Positions 24,418 to 33,798 of a DNA stretch of 41,008 nt are shown here, piece after piece. How positions within the stretch are numbered: the first letter of the stretch is position 1; each line of letters opens with the position of its first letter. The notes beneath the pieces were generated by a model. It had not been told where the DNA came from. It searched no databases and worked only from the letters and a program-made list of their open reading frames with translations. The position numbers were made by a program, and so were the translations under genes. The DNA comes from an uncultured Sphingobacteriales bacterium (GTDB lineage: Bacteria > Bacteroidota > Bacteroidia > Chitinophagales > Chitinophagaceae): assembly GCA_937991535.1 (NCBI GenBank), contig CALKHN010000062.1:1-41008 (forward strand), read 5' to 3'.

Positions 24418-27355
24418 CTCTCATTATGAAAGCATCTTTACCCCCTTCGACAATATCGGCAATATGTTGCCTAATTCCCATTGACTTCAAGATATCGGTT
24501 TCGGTAATAATCTTATCAAAAGAATTTTCAATAGCCCCATTTATGTAATCAAACTTAAATGCGCTGGTTGAATTATCGTCACTTTGACCCTTTTGATTAG
24601 CCACTATAACATTTTCAGCATCAGCATTCACAACAATATTAGCATTATGGGTTACAAGTATTATTTGTCTCTCAAGCTTCTTATTTCTAAGATAGTTAAC
24701 CAAATCTGTTGTAATTGACCGATTGTCGAGGTTATCTTCCGGCTGATCTATTAAGATTGGAGCTTTAGATTTACTCAGACCAACAATTAGCATTAGGATA
24801 ACAAAGCTTGCTTTTCCTGTTGACATCTCTCCAAGCTTGTCATTTTTATAAGTTATATCCCAATAATCAAAGAAATAATCATTCAAAACGATTTTTACAG
24901 CTGTTTGAACAGACGTCCTACTGGTTAGGGTATATCGCTTAGTTATCAAATCATCAAATAATTTAGTAACCTGTCCTAAAATATAATCAAAATTAGCAGG
25001 GTCGGTTGCTTTTTTATTGGCTCCTAAAACACTATATTGGTTGTATGAAGCTGTTCTACCGTCACTTATTGCATAAATTTCTTTCCATAGTTTTGGATAA
25101 TTGAATTGGGCTTTGCCAATAATTCCCAAACCGTCTTTTTCCAACTCAATCGTCCTACCTTTCAAAGCTTCAATTATATTGAGGTATTCTTGATGGGTAT
25201 TCTTATAGATTGTGAAAATTTCCTCCTTAGTTTCACTAAGTGCCTTTTTCTTGCCTTGTATTTTTTTAGAAAGCATGTCAATGTCCGACAATGATTTTTT
25301 ATCGTTTGCAATCGACTGGTTAAGCACTTCAATAGATTTTTTTACTTGCTCGTCCTTTAGATAAGGTTGGATACTATCATTTACGCTTTTCTGTTCTTGA
25401 TTAATAGCCAAAAGAACCTCACTGAACTTGCAAGAGTTTTTGAACGACTGCTTTCCTTGTTCATTCGTCTGAGTTTCGATTGACGTATTTATTTCATTAA
25501 TTTTTTCAAGAAGATTATCTAATCCCTCATATTCCGTTTGATAAAAATCTCTGATTTCTTGCAATTGTAATTGTCCAATTATAGTATCCTTTTTCTGTTT
25601 AAGATTTTTAAGATTTTGAACCAATTCATTATTGAAACCTTGGATTGCTGAAAAATCATCTTTAAAATTTTGCAGTTTGGTGTTGCTACTTTCCAATTTA
25701 GTTTGCAATGCATTATATTCAGCTACTTGTTCAGGAGTAAGTCCTGTGCTTTTGTTTAATTCGTCAACTTTTAATGTATTTGTTTCAATATTCTTTTCTA
25801 AAACCGACTTATTCGATTTTGTTTTTAGTTCTGCCTCTAAAGTGCCTACTTCATTCTGCGTTTCAAAGTATAAATCTATTTTTCCATTCCGTAATTTATC
25901 GTTTTGAGCAACTTTAGTTACAAAAGCATGATACAATTCTTTTGAAGTGTCATCCTCTGTTATAAGGTCACGGACAAGTTTATTTAAGGACTTTCCTTTT
26001 TTATTAAGTTCCGGTTCAGCAAGTTTTACTAAATAATTTTGCGGAATATATTTTATTTCGGGTAATATGGAGTTTTCATCTTGCGGTCGTATAAGTTTTT
26101 GGTCAAACCCTCCTCTGGTTACTATTTGAAAATCAAATCCTCTTTCAATTTTGTCTAAATCATATTTATCTGTTCCATCATCATTTTTAAGCGTTGATTG
26201 GTCAGCTGAAAGAGTTTTGGCAATTGCGTAAAGTAAAATTGATTTTCCAGACGATTTTCCTCCGATAATTACATTTAGATTTGGATTAAGATAAATAGGA
26301 ACAGTTGAAAATACATTGTTTGGGGATATAAAAGAGACTTCCCTAATTACCATTCTCTCTTCCTTGAAATCAGGAACTTCATTCTGTATTCTAACTCTTT
26401 GTTCAGGTTCAAAACAGATTTGCCTCAACCCTTCAAAAGTCAAATCTCCTTTTATCCAAGTGAATCTGGAAAATAAGTCATTTTCTTTATGTGCATCACA
26501 CCCAACGATACAGGGTTTTAACGCCCCCCTGTGCTGAACGACATCTTTAACCTCATCTCTGTAGACCTGCTCATTATAACCAGCTGTACCTTCTTGCCTC
26601 TTACCTACAAAGTATTTAACATCTTTCGGGTTTGCTGAGAATACGGTATCAGCAATCTTATATATAGATTCCCTCAAACCATCTAAACTGCCTTTTTCAT
26701 TTTCAAATAAGTCATAGTGCTTTTGTGTTCCCGAAGCACCATCACTACTAGAATTACTTACAATTAGTAGCGTATTATCTCTAAATTTCTTATTCGTTGA
26801 TATAAGCTCTCTTAAGGACTTTAAGTCAATGACGAAGTTTTCTATACCTTTTTCATACTGTTTAAGAGCATTGTTGAGGCCTGGGTCTAGAGTTTTGCCA
26901 TAGCTTGTTATCCCATGCTTATTCATCTTTACTCCATCTTGATTTTCAATATGGGAAAAGAAGTCGTTTTCTAATTCAGGTACATAATCCGGATTAAATA
27001 TACAATGTATATTTATTAAGCGACCTTTATCAGTAGCTGGTAACATTCTCAATTCAATATTGGGGAAAATAAAAATATCTCTGATGAATGCTATCTCTTC
27101 GTCACTAAAGAGTTTTTGTCCCACTCCATCAAGTTTTTCTTCGATCACATCCCTATACTTAATTGTATCAAGATATCTCTCAATAGAAAAATAATCAGTT
27201 ACAGCGATTGCCGAAATCTGCTTTTCATATGCCTTCTTAAAGAAGGTCAAAAAGAAAGCATCCATTGTAGGGGATGAGAATTGATCATTTTTATTTGTTC
27301 CTTTTGTATGTGCATGAAAATCCCACCTCCTCCATTCAGACCCTATAGTTGCCAT
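24395..27355 (-). CDS. PHP-domain + SMC/ABC-type ATPase (TrlF-like), probable defence protein
   Basis: 986 residues. The N-terminal PHP phosphoesterase domain (about 10-300) keeps its metal ligands: HAH (14-16), D54, E101, H117 and GCDAH (D287, H289). An ABC/SMC-type ATPase follows: Walker A GGKSSGKS (365-372), a long coiled-coil middle (about 455-760), signature-like EMSTGKAS (843-850), Walker B ILIDQPED (867-874) and switch His THN (H903). This is the make-up of proteins named TrlF family AAA-like ATPase in public annotation (from memory). Related PHP-SMC proteins are predicted DNA- or RNA-targeting conflict systems. It reads against the tra genes and sits between traD and traE, which are normally adjacent. 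The DNA is visibly AT-richer than its neighbours, a sign of separate acquisition. Confidence 0.85.
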   Translation of the reverse strand: MATIGSEWRRWDFHAHTKGTNKNDQFSSPTMDAFFLTFFKKAYEKQISAIAVTDYFSIERYLDTIKYRDVIEEKLDGVGQKLFSDEEIAFIRDIFIFPNIELRMLPATDKGRLINIHCIFNPDYVPELENDFFSHIENQDGVKMNKHGITSYGKTLDPGLNNALKQYEKGIENFVIDLKSLRELISTNKKFRDNTLLIVSNSSSDGASGTQKHYDLFENEKGSLDGLRESIYKIADTVFSANPKDVKYFVGKRQEGTAGYNEQVYRDEVKDVVQHRGALKPCIVGCDAHKENDLFSRFTWIKGDLTFEGLRQICFEPEQRVRIQNEVPDFKEERMVIREVSFISPNNVFSTVPIYLNPNLNVIIGGKSSGKSILLYAIAKTLSADQSTLKNDDGTDKYDLDKIERGFDFQIVTRGGFDQKLIRPQDENSILPEIKYIPQNYLVKLAEPELNKKGKSLNKLVRDLITEDDTSKELYHAFVTKVAQNDKLRNGKIDLYFETQNEVGTLEAELKTKSNKSVLEKNIETNTLKVDELNKSTGLTPEQVAEYNALQTKLESSNTKLQNFKDDFSAIQGFNNELVQNLKNLKQKKDTIIGQLQLQEIRDFYQTEYEGLDNLLEKINEINTSIETQTNEQGKQSFKNSCKFSEVLLAINQEQKSVNDSIQPYLKDEQVKKSIEVLNQSIANDKKSLSDIDMLSKKIQGKKKALSETKEEIFTIYKNTHQEYLNIIEALKGRTIELEKDGLGIIGKAQFNYPKLWKEIYAISDGRTASYNQYSVLGANKKATDPANFDYILGQVTKLFDDLITKRYTLTSRTSVQTAVKIVLNDYFFDYWDITYKNDKLGEMSTGKASFVILMLIVGLSKSKAPILIDQPEDNLDNRSITTDLVNYLRNKKLERQIILVTHNANIVVNADAENVIVANQKGQSDDNSTSAFKFDYINGAIENSFDKIITETDILKSMGIRQHIADIVEGGKDAFIMREKKYRFR

Positions 27356-27557
27356 GTCGATTATTAATTAAAAAATTATTCAAATTATTGATTTTCCTTG
27401 GTTACACGAAAATAACAATTATTTAGTCTTGGAAGCCTTCCTCCGCCAAACAATTCCCCGTACTACCACTTCTCAGTACCGCTTTAATTTTCATCACATT
27501 TTTGTTTCCGAAACCCGTAAAAGCGGGATTTGTATAACAATTTAATGTATTTCAATT

Positions 27558-27863
27558 ATGAAAAAGCAAAGAAAAAAAGCGCTCCTAACGGCAGCGATGA
27601 TGCTGTCAGGGATGGTGGTATTTGCTCAGGGAAACGGCTCAGCGGGCATTACCGAAGCAACGCAAATGGTAACCTCTTACTTTGATCCGGCGACAAAGCT
27701 AATCTATGCCATTGGCGCGGTGGTCGGGTTAATAGGAGGCGTGAAGGTTTACAACAAGTTTAGTTCCGGCGATCCCGACACAAGTAAAACAGCAGCATCG
27801 TGGTTTGGTGCATGTATCTTCCTGATCGTTGCTGCTACCATCCTTCGCTCATTCTTCCTGTAA
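27558..27863 (+). CDS. traE: TraE (DUF4134), small inner-membrane transfer protein
   Basis: 101 residues. A signal-like first segment (8-23, ending VFA-Q), then two further hydrophobic segments (about 46-63 and 83-100) separated by a KFSSGDPDTSK loop. This is the DUF4134 pattern of TraE, which has a size and topology like VirB2/TrbC pilins; a pilin-like role is inference. The Gly-rich IYAIGAVVGLIGGVKVYNKF stretch is characteristic of the family. It begins the second half of the tra operon, about 200 bases past the start of the PHP-ATPase gene. It must depend on a promoter in 27356-27557 if the terminator after traD works. Confidence 0.92.
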   Translation: MKKQRKKALLTAAMMLSGMVVFAQGNGSAGITEATQMVTSYFDPATKLIYAIGAVVGLIGGVKVYNKFSSGDPDTSKTAASWFGACIFLIVAATILRSFFL

Positions 27864-27874
27864 TGAGCTGCCTT

Positions 27875-28207
27875 ATGAATAGTTACAATATTAACAAGGG
27901 CATAGGACGAACGGTAGAGTTTAAAGGGTTGAAAGCACAGTACCTGTTCATCTTCGCCGGCGGCCTGCTTGGGATACTCATCCTCGTGATGATACTTTAC
28001 ATGGCAGGCGTGAGCTCATACATATGCCTTTTCTTCGGCGCTGGAGGTGCTTCGCTGATTGTGTGGCAAACCTTTTCACTAAACAGGAAGTACGGCGAAT
28101 ATGGCCTGATGAAATTAAGTGCAAGAAAGAGGCACCCTCGTTATATCATCAGTCGCAAAGCAGTCCACAGGTATTTAAGACACACCTCAAAACCAAAAGC
28201 CGTATGA
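27875..28207 (+). CDS. traF: TraF (DUF4133) membrane protein
   Basis: 110 residues from the ATG at 27875-27877. The family motif YNINKGIGRTVEFKGLKAQY (4-23) follows directly. An in-frame ATG four codons earlier (27863-27865) overlaps the traE stop and is an alternative. Two hydrophobic stretches (about 24-44 and 48-65) form a hairpin in the membrane, then a basic cytoplasmic tail. TraF resembles VirB3 in size and layout and in preceding the VirB4-like TraG; this is inference from order. Its TGA overlaps the traG ATG (ATGA). Confidence 0.9.
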   Translation: MNSYNINKGIGRTVEFKGLKAQYLFIFAGGLLGILILVMILYMAGVSSYICLFFGAGGASLIVWQTFSLNRKYGEYGLMKLSARKRHPRYIISRKAVHRYLRHTSKPKAV

Positions 28208-30711
28208 GAAATGTAGCCAAAATCGCCACACTGGAAAGTAAGTTTCCATTGCTGGCCGTAGAAAACAACTGTATCCTATCAAAAGATGCGGACATCACAG
28301 CCTGTTTCGAGGTACAATTACCGGAATTGTTTACAGTGGCTTCAGCGGAATATGAAGCCATACATTCCGCTTGGCACAAGGCGATCAAAACCTTACCCGA
28401 TTTTACCATCGTCCATAAGCAGGATTGGTTCATCAGTGAAAATTATCAGCCAAACTTGACAGAGGAAGATCAAAGTTTTCTATCTAAAAGTTATCAAAGG
28501 CACTTTAACGAACGACCTTTTTTAAATCATTATTGCTATCTGTTTTTGACGAAAACCACCAAAGACCGTATGCGGATGCAGAGTAATTTCAGTTCGCTTT
28601 GTAAAGGCACCCTCATCCCAAAGGAAATTCGGAACAAAGAAACGATACACCGCTTTATGGAAGCCGTCGCACAGTTTGAGCGTATTGTAAATGATAGCGG
28701 TTTTGTAGGTCTGCGGCGGTTGTCTGAAAATGATATTATAGGCACCGACGGGAAACAGGGATTGCTGGAACAATACCTTACACTATCGAGGGGGGCCGGA
28801 ACGTCGATGCAGGACATTGCCCTCGGTGCGGAAGAAGTTCGGGTTGGAAACAAAAGATTGTGTCTTCATACTTTGTCCGATACGGACGATTTGCCGGGAA
28901 CGGTTTCGGCTGATACCAGGTATGAGAAACTATCAACAGACCGGAGTGATTGTCTCCTGTCCTTTGCTGCTCCCGTGGGGCTTTTGCTTAACTGTAATCA
29001 CATTTATAATCAGTACCTGTTTCTGGACAACAGCGATGAAAACTTGAAAAAGTTTGAGAAATCCGCAAGGAATATGCATTCCCTTGCCCGATATAGTCGC
29101 GCCAATCAAATTAATAAAGAGTGGATAGAAAAATACCTGAATGAAGCCCACAGCTTTGGACTGTCCTCCATTCGGGCGCACTTCAACGTCATGGCGTGGT
29201 CGGAGGATGCCAACGAACTTCGTAAAATAAAGAATGATTGTGGTAGTGCTTTGGCGTTGATGGAATGCAAGCCCCGGCATAATACCACAGATGTAGCTAC
29301 TTTATACTGGGCGGGAATGCCGGGAAATGCCGGCGACTTTCCGAGTGAGGAGAGTTTCTACACGTTCATGGAACCCGCCTTGTGTTTCTTTACCGAAGAA
29401 ACCAATTATCACGATTCACCATCACCTTTTGGAATCAAAATGGCCGACAGGCTTACCGGAAAACCGATCCATCTGGATATTTCCGATCTGCCTATGAAAC
29501 GCGGGGTTATCACGAACCGAAATAAGTTCATTTTAGGACCATCCGGTTCAGGAAAATCCTTTTTCACCAATCACATGGTGCGGCAATACTACGAACAAGG
29601 GGCTCACGTACTGCTGATAGATACGGGGAACAGCTATCAAGGTCTGTGCGAACTCGTCAAAGGAAAAACTAAGGGCAAAGACGGAGTTTATTTTACCTAC
29701 ACAGAGGACAACCCGATTGCTTTTAACCCTTTCTATACCGATGACGGCGTCTTTGATATAGAGAAAAGGGAAAGTATCAAGACTTTGATCCTTACGCTTT
29801 GGAAGCGGGACGACGAACCACCGACAAGATCGGAAGAGGTGGCTCTGTCAAATGCTGTGAGTGGCTACATCGGACGGATTAAACAAGATGAGAAATATCC
29901 CTCATTTAATGGTTTCTATGAATATGTAAAAGGAGATTACCGCCGGGTATTAGAGGAAAAACAAGTGAGAGAAAAGGATTTTGACATAGCCAATTTCCTC
30001 AATGTACTGGAACCCTATTACAAGGGCGGAGAGTATGATTATTTACTCAATTCCGATAAGGAATTAGACCTTCTAACCAAACGGTTTATCGTGTTTGAAA
30101 TTGATGCCATCAAAGACCACAAAATCCTGTTTCCTATCGTCACCATCATCATTATGGAAGTTTTCATCAACAAAATGCGGCGATTAAAAGGTATCCGTAA
30201 ACTGATATTGATTGAGGAAGCATGGAAAGCGATTGCCAAAGAAGGAATGGCAGAATATATCAAGTATCTGTTCAAAACCGTGAGGAAGTTTTTTGGCGAA
30301 GCCATAGTCGTTACACAGGAAGTGGACGACATCATTCAATCACCTATTGTCAAAGAAAGTATCATCAACAACAGTGATTGCAAAATCCTCCTGGATCAGC
30401 GCAAGTACATGAACAAGTTTGATGATATACAGGCCATGCTTGGACTAACCGACAAGGAGAAAGGACAAGTATTATCCATCAATATGAACAATGACCCGAA
30501 TCGGCTGTACAAAGAGGTTTGGATTGGATTAGGCGGTACACACTCGGCAGTGTACGCCACGGAAGTAAGCCTTGAAGAATATTTGGCTTACACAACGGAG
30601 GAAACCGAAAAAATGGAGGTCATGCAGCTTGCTTCCGAACTGGATGGAAACGTGGAACTCGCCATCAAGCATCTGGCCATGCAAAGGAGTGATAATGCAA
30701 ATCAACAGTAA
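28204..30711 (+). CDS. traG: TraG, VirB4-like conjugation ATPase
   Basis: 835 residues from the ATG at 28204-28206, chosen because it overlaps the traF stop (ATGA) and fits the family start MRNVAKIATLESKFPLLAVE. A longer upstream frame only shadows traF. The N-terminal domain (about 1-400) is followed by the ATPase: Walker A GPSGSGKS (445-452), DTGNSYQGL (473-481), Walker B LILIEEAW (667-674), and a Gln-rich TQEVDDI segment. It powers assembly or operation of the type IV secretion channel. Despite the name it is a VirB4 homologue, not the coupling protein (that is MobC). It is the largest gene of the tra set and appears intact. Confidence 0.94.
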   Translation: MRNVAKIATLESKFPLLAVENNCILSKDADITACFEVQLPELFTVASAEYEAIHSAWHKAIKTLPDFTIVHKQDWFISENYQPNLTEEDQSFLSKSYQRHFNERPFLNHYCYLFLTKTTKDRMRMQSNFSSLCKGTLIPKEIRNKETIHRFMEAVAQFERIVNDSGFVGLRRLSENDIIGTDGKQGLLEQYLTLSRGAGTSMQDIALGAEEVRVGNKRLCLHTLSDTDDLPGTVSADTRYEKLSTDRSDCLLSFAAPVGLLLNCNHIYNQYLFLDNSDENLKKFEKSARNMHSLARYSRANQINKEWIEKYLNEAHSFGLSSIRAHFNVMAWSEDANELRKIKNDCGSALALMECKPRHNTTDVATLYWAGMPGNAGDFPSEESFYTFMEPALCFFTEETNYHDSPSPFGIKMADRLTGKPIHLDISDLPMKRGVITNRNKFILGPSGSGKSFFTNHMVRQYYEQGAHVLLIDTGNSYQGLCELVKGKTKGKDGVYFTYTEDNPIAFNPFYTDDGVFDIEKRESIKTLILTLWKRDDEPPTRSEEVALSNAVSGYIGRIKQDEKYPSFNGFYEYVKGDYRRVLEEKQVREKDFDIANFLNVLEPYYKGGEYDYLLNSDKELDLLTKRFIVFEIDAIKDHKILFPIVTIIIMEVFINKMRRLKGIRKLILIEEAWKAIAKEGMAEYIKYLFKTVRKFFGEAIVVTQEVDDIIQSPIVKESIINNSDCKILLDQRKYMNKFDDIQAMLGLTDKEKGQVLSINMNNDPNRLYKEVWIGLGGTHSAVYATEVSLEEYLAYTTEETEKMEVMQLASELDGNVELAIKHLAMQRSDNANQQ

Positions 30712-30735
30712 TTAACCATTTAAAATTTAAAGACG

Positions 30736-31416
30736 ATGGAATCAAAAATTCATGAACACAAAAATCAAAGAAGAATATCGGTGAGTAAAAAGATATTCCT
30801 AATGGCACTCACGGTATTGATGTTTGCCTTAACACCATTCGCAAAAGCCCAATGGGTCGTAACTGACCCGACAAATTTGGCACAAGGGATGGTAAACAGT
30901 GCGAATGAAATCGTACAGACTTCTTCCACCGTGAGTAATGTTATTAAAAATTTCAACGAGGTTAAAAAAGTCTATGAGCAAGGAAAGCAATATTACGATG
31001 CTCTTAAATCTGTAAATAACCTTGTGAAAGATGCGCGCAAAGTACAGCAAACAGTATTACTCGTAGGGAATGTATCAGAAATCTATGTAACGAATTTCGG
31101 CAAAATGATGAACGATCCGAATTTCTCTGCACAGGAGCTGACGGCAATCGCAAACGGTTATGCGGCTCTGCTGAATGAGAGTACCGAACTGCTCAAAGAA
31201 CTGAAGCAGATCATTACCTCAAATGGTCTGTCATTGAACGATAAGGAGCGAATGGATATCATTGATCGTGTGTATAAAGAGGTGAAGGACTACCACAACC
31301 TTGTACGGTATTATACCAACAAAAATATCTCCGTAAGCTTTTTGAGAGCAAAGAAACAGAACAATACCAAAAGAGTGCTCGATCTCTACGGAACCTCTAA
31401 TCAGAAATATTGGTAG
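30736..31416 (+). CDS. traI: TraI (DUF4141), periplasmic transfer protein
   Basis: 226 residues. A basic N-terminus and hydrophobic core form a signal peptide (to about 38, FAKA-Q), and the mature protein starts with QWVVTDPTNLAQGMVNSANEI cut here by one residue group, the typical start of DUF4141/TraI. The rest is helical with heptad-like patterns (about 60-110 and 145-190), as in VirB5-type proteins. A place at the periplasmic side of the channel is inferred. It follows traG by 24 bases and ends 2 bases before traJ. No separate traH is seen between traG and this gene. Confidence 0.88.
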   Translation: MESKIHEHKNQRRISVSKKIFLMALTVLMFALTPFAKAQWVVTDPTNLAQGMVNSANEIVQTSSTVSNVIKNFNEVKKVYEQGKQYYDALKSVNNLVKDARKVQQTVLLVGNVSEIYVTNFGKMMNDPNFSAQELTAIANGYAALLNESTELLKELKQIITSNGLSLNDKERMDIIDRVYKEVKDYHNLVRYYTNKNISVSFLRAKKQNNTKRVLDLYGTSNQKYW

Positions 31417-31418
31417 TT

Positions 31419-32414
31419 ATGGATTTTCAAAATTTGCACGAAGTCCTGCGTTCATTGTATGATGAAATGCTCCCACTGTCCTCCGATATGGCGGCAGTGG
31501 CCAAGGGCGTAGCTGGTTTAGGGGCATTGTTCTATGTCGCCATAAAAGTGTGGCAGACTCTGAGCAGAGCGGAACCCATTGATGTATATCCGTTGCTCCG
31601 TCCATTCGCTTTGGGCATTTGTATCATGTTTTTCCCAGTTATCGTTTTGGGGACAATCAATGGAGTGCTAAGCCCTGTAGTACAGGGAACACACAGCATC
31701 CTTGAAAACCAAGTCCTCGACCTCAATGATCTGCAACAGAAAAAAGACCTGCTCGAAAGAGAGGCTATGCTGAGAAACCCTGAAACCGCTTATCTCGTAA
31801 GCGATGAAGAGTTCGACAAGAAACTGGAAGAATTGGGATGGTCACCCTCCGATCTGGTTACAATGTCGGGAATGTATCTGGAGCGACTGGGTTACAAGAC
31901 TGAACAGAGCGTAAAGAACTGGTTTCGCAATCTGCTCGAAGTCCTGTTTCAGGCTGCTGCCTTGATTATTGATACGATACGAACGTTTTTTTTGATCGTT
32001 CTATCCATACTTGGCCCCATTGCTTTTGCCATTTCTGTCTGGGAGGGTTTTCAAAGTACGCTTACCCAATGGCTTACAAGGTATGTGAGCGTGTATCTAT
32101 GGCTACCCGTCTCGGACTTGTTTAGCTCCATGCTTGCTAAAATACAATCGCTGATTGTCGAAAAGGACATTTCAATGCTTGCCGATCCTACCTATATCCC
32201 GGATACGGGCAATACGGTCTATATCATCTTTATGATCATCGGCATCGTGGGGTATTTTACAATTCCGACGGTAACAGGCTGGATCATCCAAGCCGGAGGC
32301 GCAGGAAACTTTACCCGAAATGTAAATCAAGCGGCGATGAAAGCCGGAAATGTCGCAAGTGGCGGAGCCGGAGCGGTTGCGGGAAATATCGGCGGACAAT
32401 TACTCAAAAAATAA
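31419..32414 (+). CDS. traJ: TraJ, VirB6-like polytopic membrane protein
   Basis: 331 residues from the ATG at 31419-31421, 2 bases past the traI stop; the frame could begin at a TTG three codons earlier, which is less likely. Hydrophobic segments lie near 24-43, 60-82, 178-215, 232-252 and 268-292, with a charged loop between about 95 and 160. The C-terminus is Gly/Ala-rich (AGNVASGGAGAVAGNIGG). This layout and place match TraJ of Bacteroidetes elements and VirB6/TrbL-type inner-membrane channel parts. It is intact. TraK follows after 22 bases. Confidence 0.9.
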   Translation: MDFQNLHEVLRSLYDEMLPLSSDMAAVAKGVAGLGALFYVAIKVWQTLSRAEPIDVYPLLRPFALGICIMFFPVIVLGTINGVLSPVVQGTHSILENQVLDLNDLQQKKDLLEREAMLRNPETAYLVSDEEFDKKLEELGWSPSDLVTMSGMYLERLGYKTEQSVKNWFRNLLEVLFQAAALIIDTIRTFFLIVLSILGPIAFAISVWEGFQSTLTQWLTRYVSVYLWLPVSDLFSSMLAKIQSLIVEKDISMLADPTYIPDTGNTVYIIFMIIGIVGYFTIPTVTGWIIQAGGAGNFTRNVNQAAMKAGNVASGGAGAVAGNIGGQLLKK

Positions 32415-32436
32415 TCTCAATCAAACAATCAAGATA

Positions 32437-33060
32437 ATGGAATTTAAAACATTAAGAAATATTGAAAACAGTTTTAAACAGATTCGCCTGTACGCGATTG
32501 TATTTGCCGTTCTCTGCGTCTTCGTGGTCGGTTTTGCCGTGTGGAAATCATACAGCTTTGCCAATGAGCAACGGCAAAAAATTTATGTGCTGGACAATGG
32601 AAAGTCGTTGATGCTGGCCCTATCACAAGATGCAAGTATCAATCGGCCTGTGGAAGCAAGAGAGCACGTTCGGAGGTTTCACGAATTGTTTTTTACACTC
32701 GCACCTGATAAAAACGCTATTGAGAGTAATATGAAACGGGCATTCAACCTTGCAGACAAAAGTGCTTTTGACTATTACAAAGACCTTTCAGAGAAAGGCT
32801 ATTACAGCCGGATCATTTCAGGCAATGTTCAGCAACGCATCGAGGTGGATAGTGTTGCCTGTGATTTCGACCACTATCCCTACGCAGTACGGACGTATGC
32901 CAGGCAATTTATTATACGATCAAGCAACGTAACACAGCGTAACCTGATTACTTCCTGCTATCTCGTTAATTCCGTTCGCTCCGACAACAATCCCCAGGGA
33001 TTCAATATCGAAAAATTCAGAGTAGTTGAAAACAGAGATATTGAAGTCATCGAACGCTAA
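32437..33060 (+). CDS. traK: TraK, VirB8-like transfer protein
   Basis: 207 residues from the ATG at 32437-32439, giving the family start MEFKTLRNIENSFKQIR; the longer frame from 32350 overlaps traJ and is rejected. One membrane helix (19-37) near the N-terminus is followed by a periplasmic domain (about 45-207) containing EHVRRFHELFFTLAPD and YPYAVRTYARQFIIR. This is the bitopic arrangement of VirB8-type proteins, which scaffold the channel. Position between traJ and traL is usual for these operons apart from the extra gene that follows. Confidence 0.9.
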   Translation: MEFKTLRNIENSFKQIRLYAIVFAVLCVFVVGFAVWKSYSFANEQRQKIYVLDNGKSLMLALSQDASINRPVEAREHVRRFHELFFTLAPDKNAIESNMKRAFNLADKSAFDYYKDLSEKGYYSRIISGNVQQRIEVDSVACDFDHYPYAVRTYARQFIIRSSNVTQRNLITSCYLVNSVRSDNNPQGFNIEKFRVVENRDIEVIER

Positions 33061-33072
33061 AAAACATCGACA

Positions 33073-33504
33073 ATGAAACAGCTACTTGATTTAGATAAGT
33101 TCGCAAAAACGCTTACCGACAAAGGATATAATGGCTATTTCCTTACGGAAGCCGGCTACCCGGATAAATTGAAAGACAGTATCAGTAGGTTTTTGGAGGC
33201 CTGTAAAAATGGTACGGACAAACCATTGAATGCTGGTAGTTTTTTGTTAAGGACTTCCCTCGAATGGAATGGAGAGGACAAGCCCTATACCGATTGCTAT
33301 ATGGATGTACGGTACGAGGGTGGCAAATTTGATGTACATGAAATGAAGGTTGAAAGGAAAGACCGCTACGGGAATACGTTGAAGAAATCGGAACTAACAA
33401 ATCTGACAACAGAAGCAGTTCCAACCACCAAAGAAGCTCTTGCCCGGGTCATAGAAAAGCCGATAGAATGGAAAGTCTTTAGGAAGAGAGGGTTCAGGAG
33501 ATAA
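33073..33504 (+). CDS. Unrecognised soluble protein between traK and traL
   Basis: 143 residues with no signal peptide or membrane segment. I do not recognise the family. The N-terminal half is helical (FAKTLTDKGY, DKLKDSISRFLEACK). The middle has alternating strands (FLLRTSLEWNGEDKP, CYMDVRYEGGKFDVHEMKV), and the C-terminus is strongly basic (WKVFRKRGFRR). The alpha-then-beta pattern and basic tail would suit a nucleic-acid or protein inhibitor, but this is only a guess. It is 12 bases after traK and 20 before traL, so it is co-transcribed with channel genes, yet it should remain in the cytosol. Homologues in other Bacteroidetes elements are likely but unchecked. Confidence 0.75.
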   Translation: MKQLLDLDKFAKTLTDKGYNGYFLTEAGYPDKLKDSISRFLEACKNGTDKPLNAGSFLLRTSLEWNGEDKPYTDCYMDVRYEGGKFDVHEMKVERKDRYGNTLKKSELTNLTTEAVPTTKEALARVIEKPIEWKVFRKRGFRR

Positions 33505-33524
33505 CAATTTCAAATAAATGAAGT

Positions 33525-33785
33525 ATGAAAAAATTAAGAGGAAATATCGACAAGTTTTATGACCGGCTGGATGAAAACTGGCGATCGATGCCCATAGGTA
33601 AACAACGGCAATACATCCGGTATCTATTTGTTGGTTATCTGCTTTTGACCCTTGGTATGATTGCCAAAGTGTGGTACGACACCCGTAAATCGAACAACGA
33701 TATGGAGATAAAGCATATCGAAAATCCGATCTTCAGAAAGAGCGAAAGCCCTGTAAAATTACAAGACACATTATCAAAGAATTAA
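33525..33785 (+). CDS. traL: TraL, small membrane transfer protein
   Basis: 86 residues. A basic amphipathic start (NIDKFYDRLDENWRSMPIGK, 7-26) is followed by one membrane helix (about 30-46) and a short hydrophilic tail. The sequence and position between traK and traM match TraL of Bacteroidetes elements. Its function is not known; a small channel-associated inner-membrane protein is likely. Spacing to traM is 13 bases. Confidence 0.82.
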   Translation: MKKLRGNIDKFYDRLDENWRSMPIGKQRQYIRYLFVGYLLLTLGMIAKVWYDTRKSNNDMEIKHIENPIFRKSESPVKLQDTLSKN

Positions 33786-33798
33786 AAAAATCAGATTT

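Noticed and set aside
27800..27874. Longer N-terminus for traF
   Set aside because: It would overlap traE almost from its membrane segment; the ATG at 27875 gives the family start.
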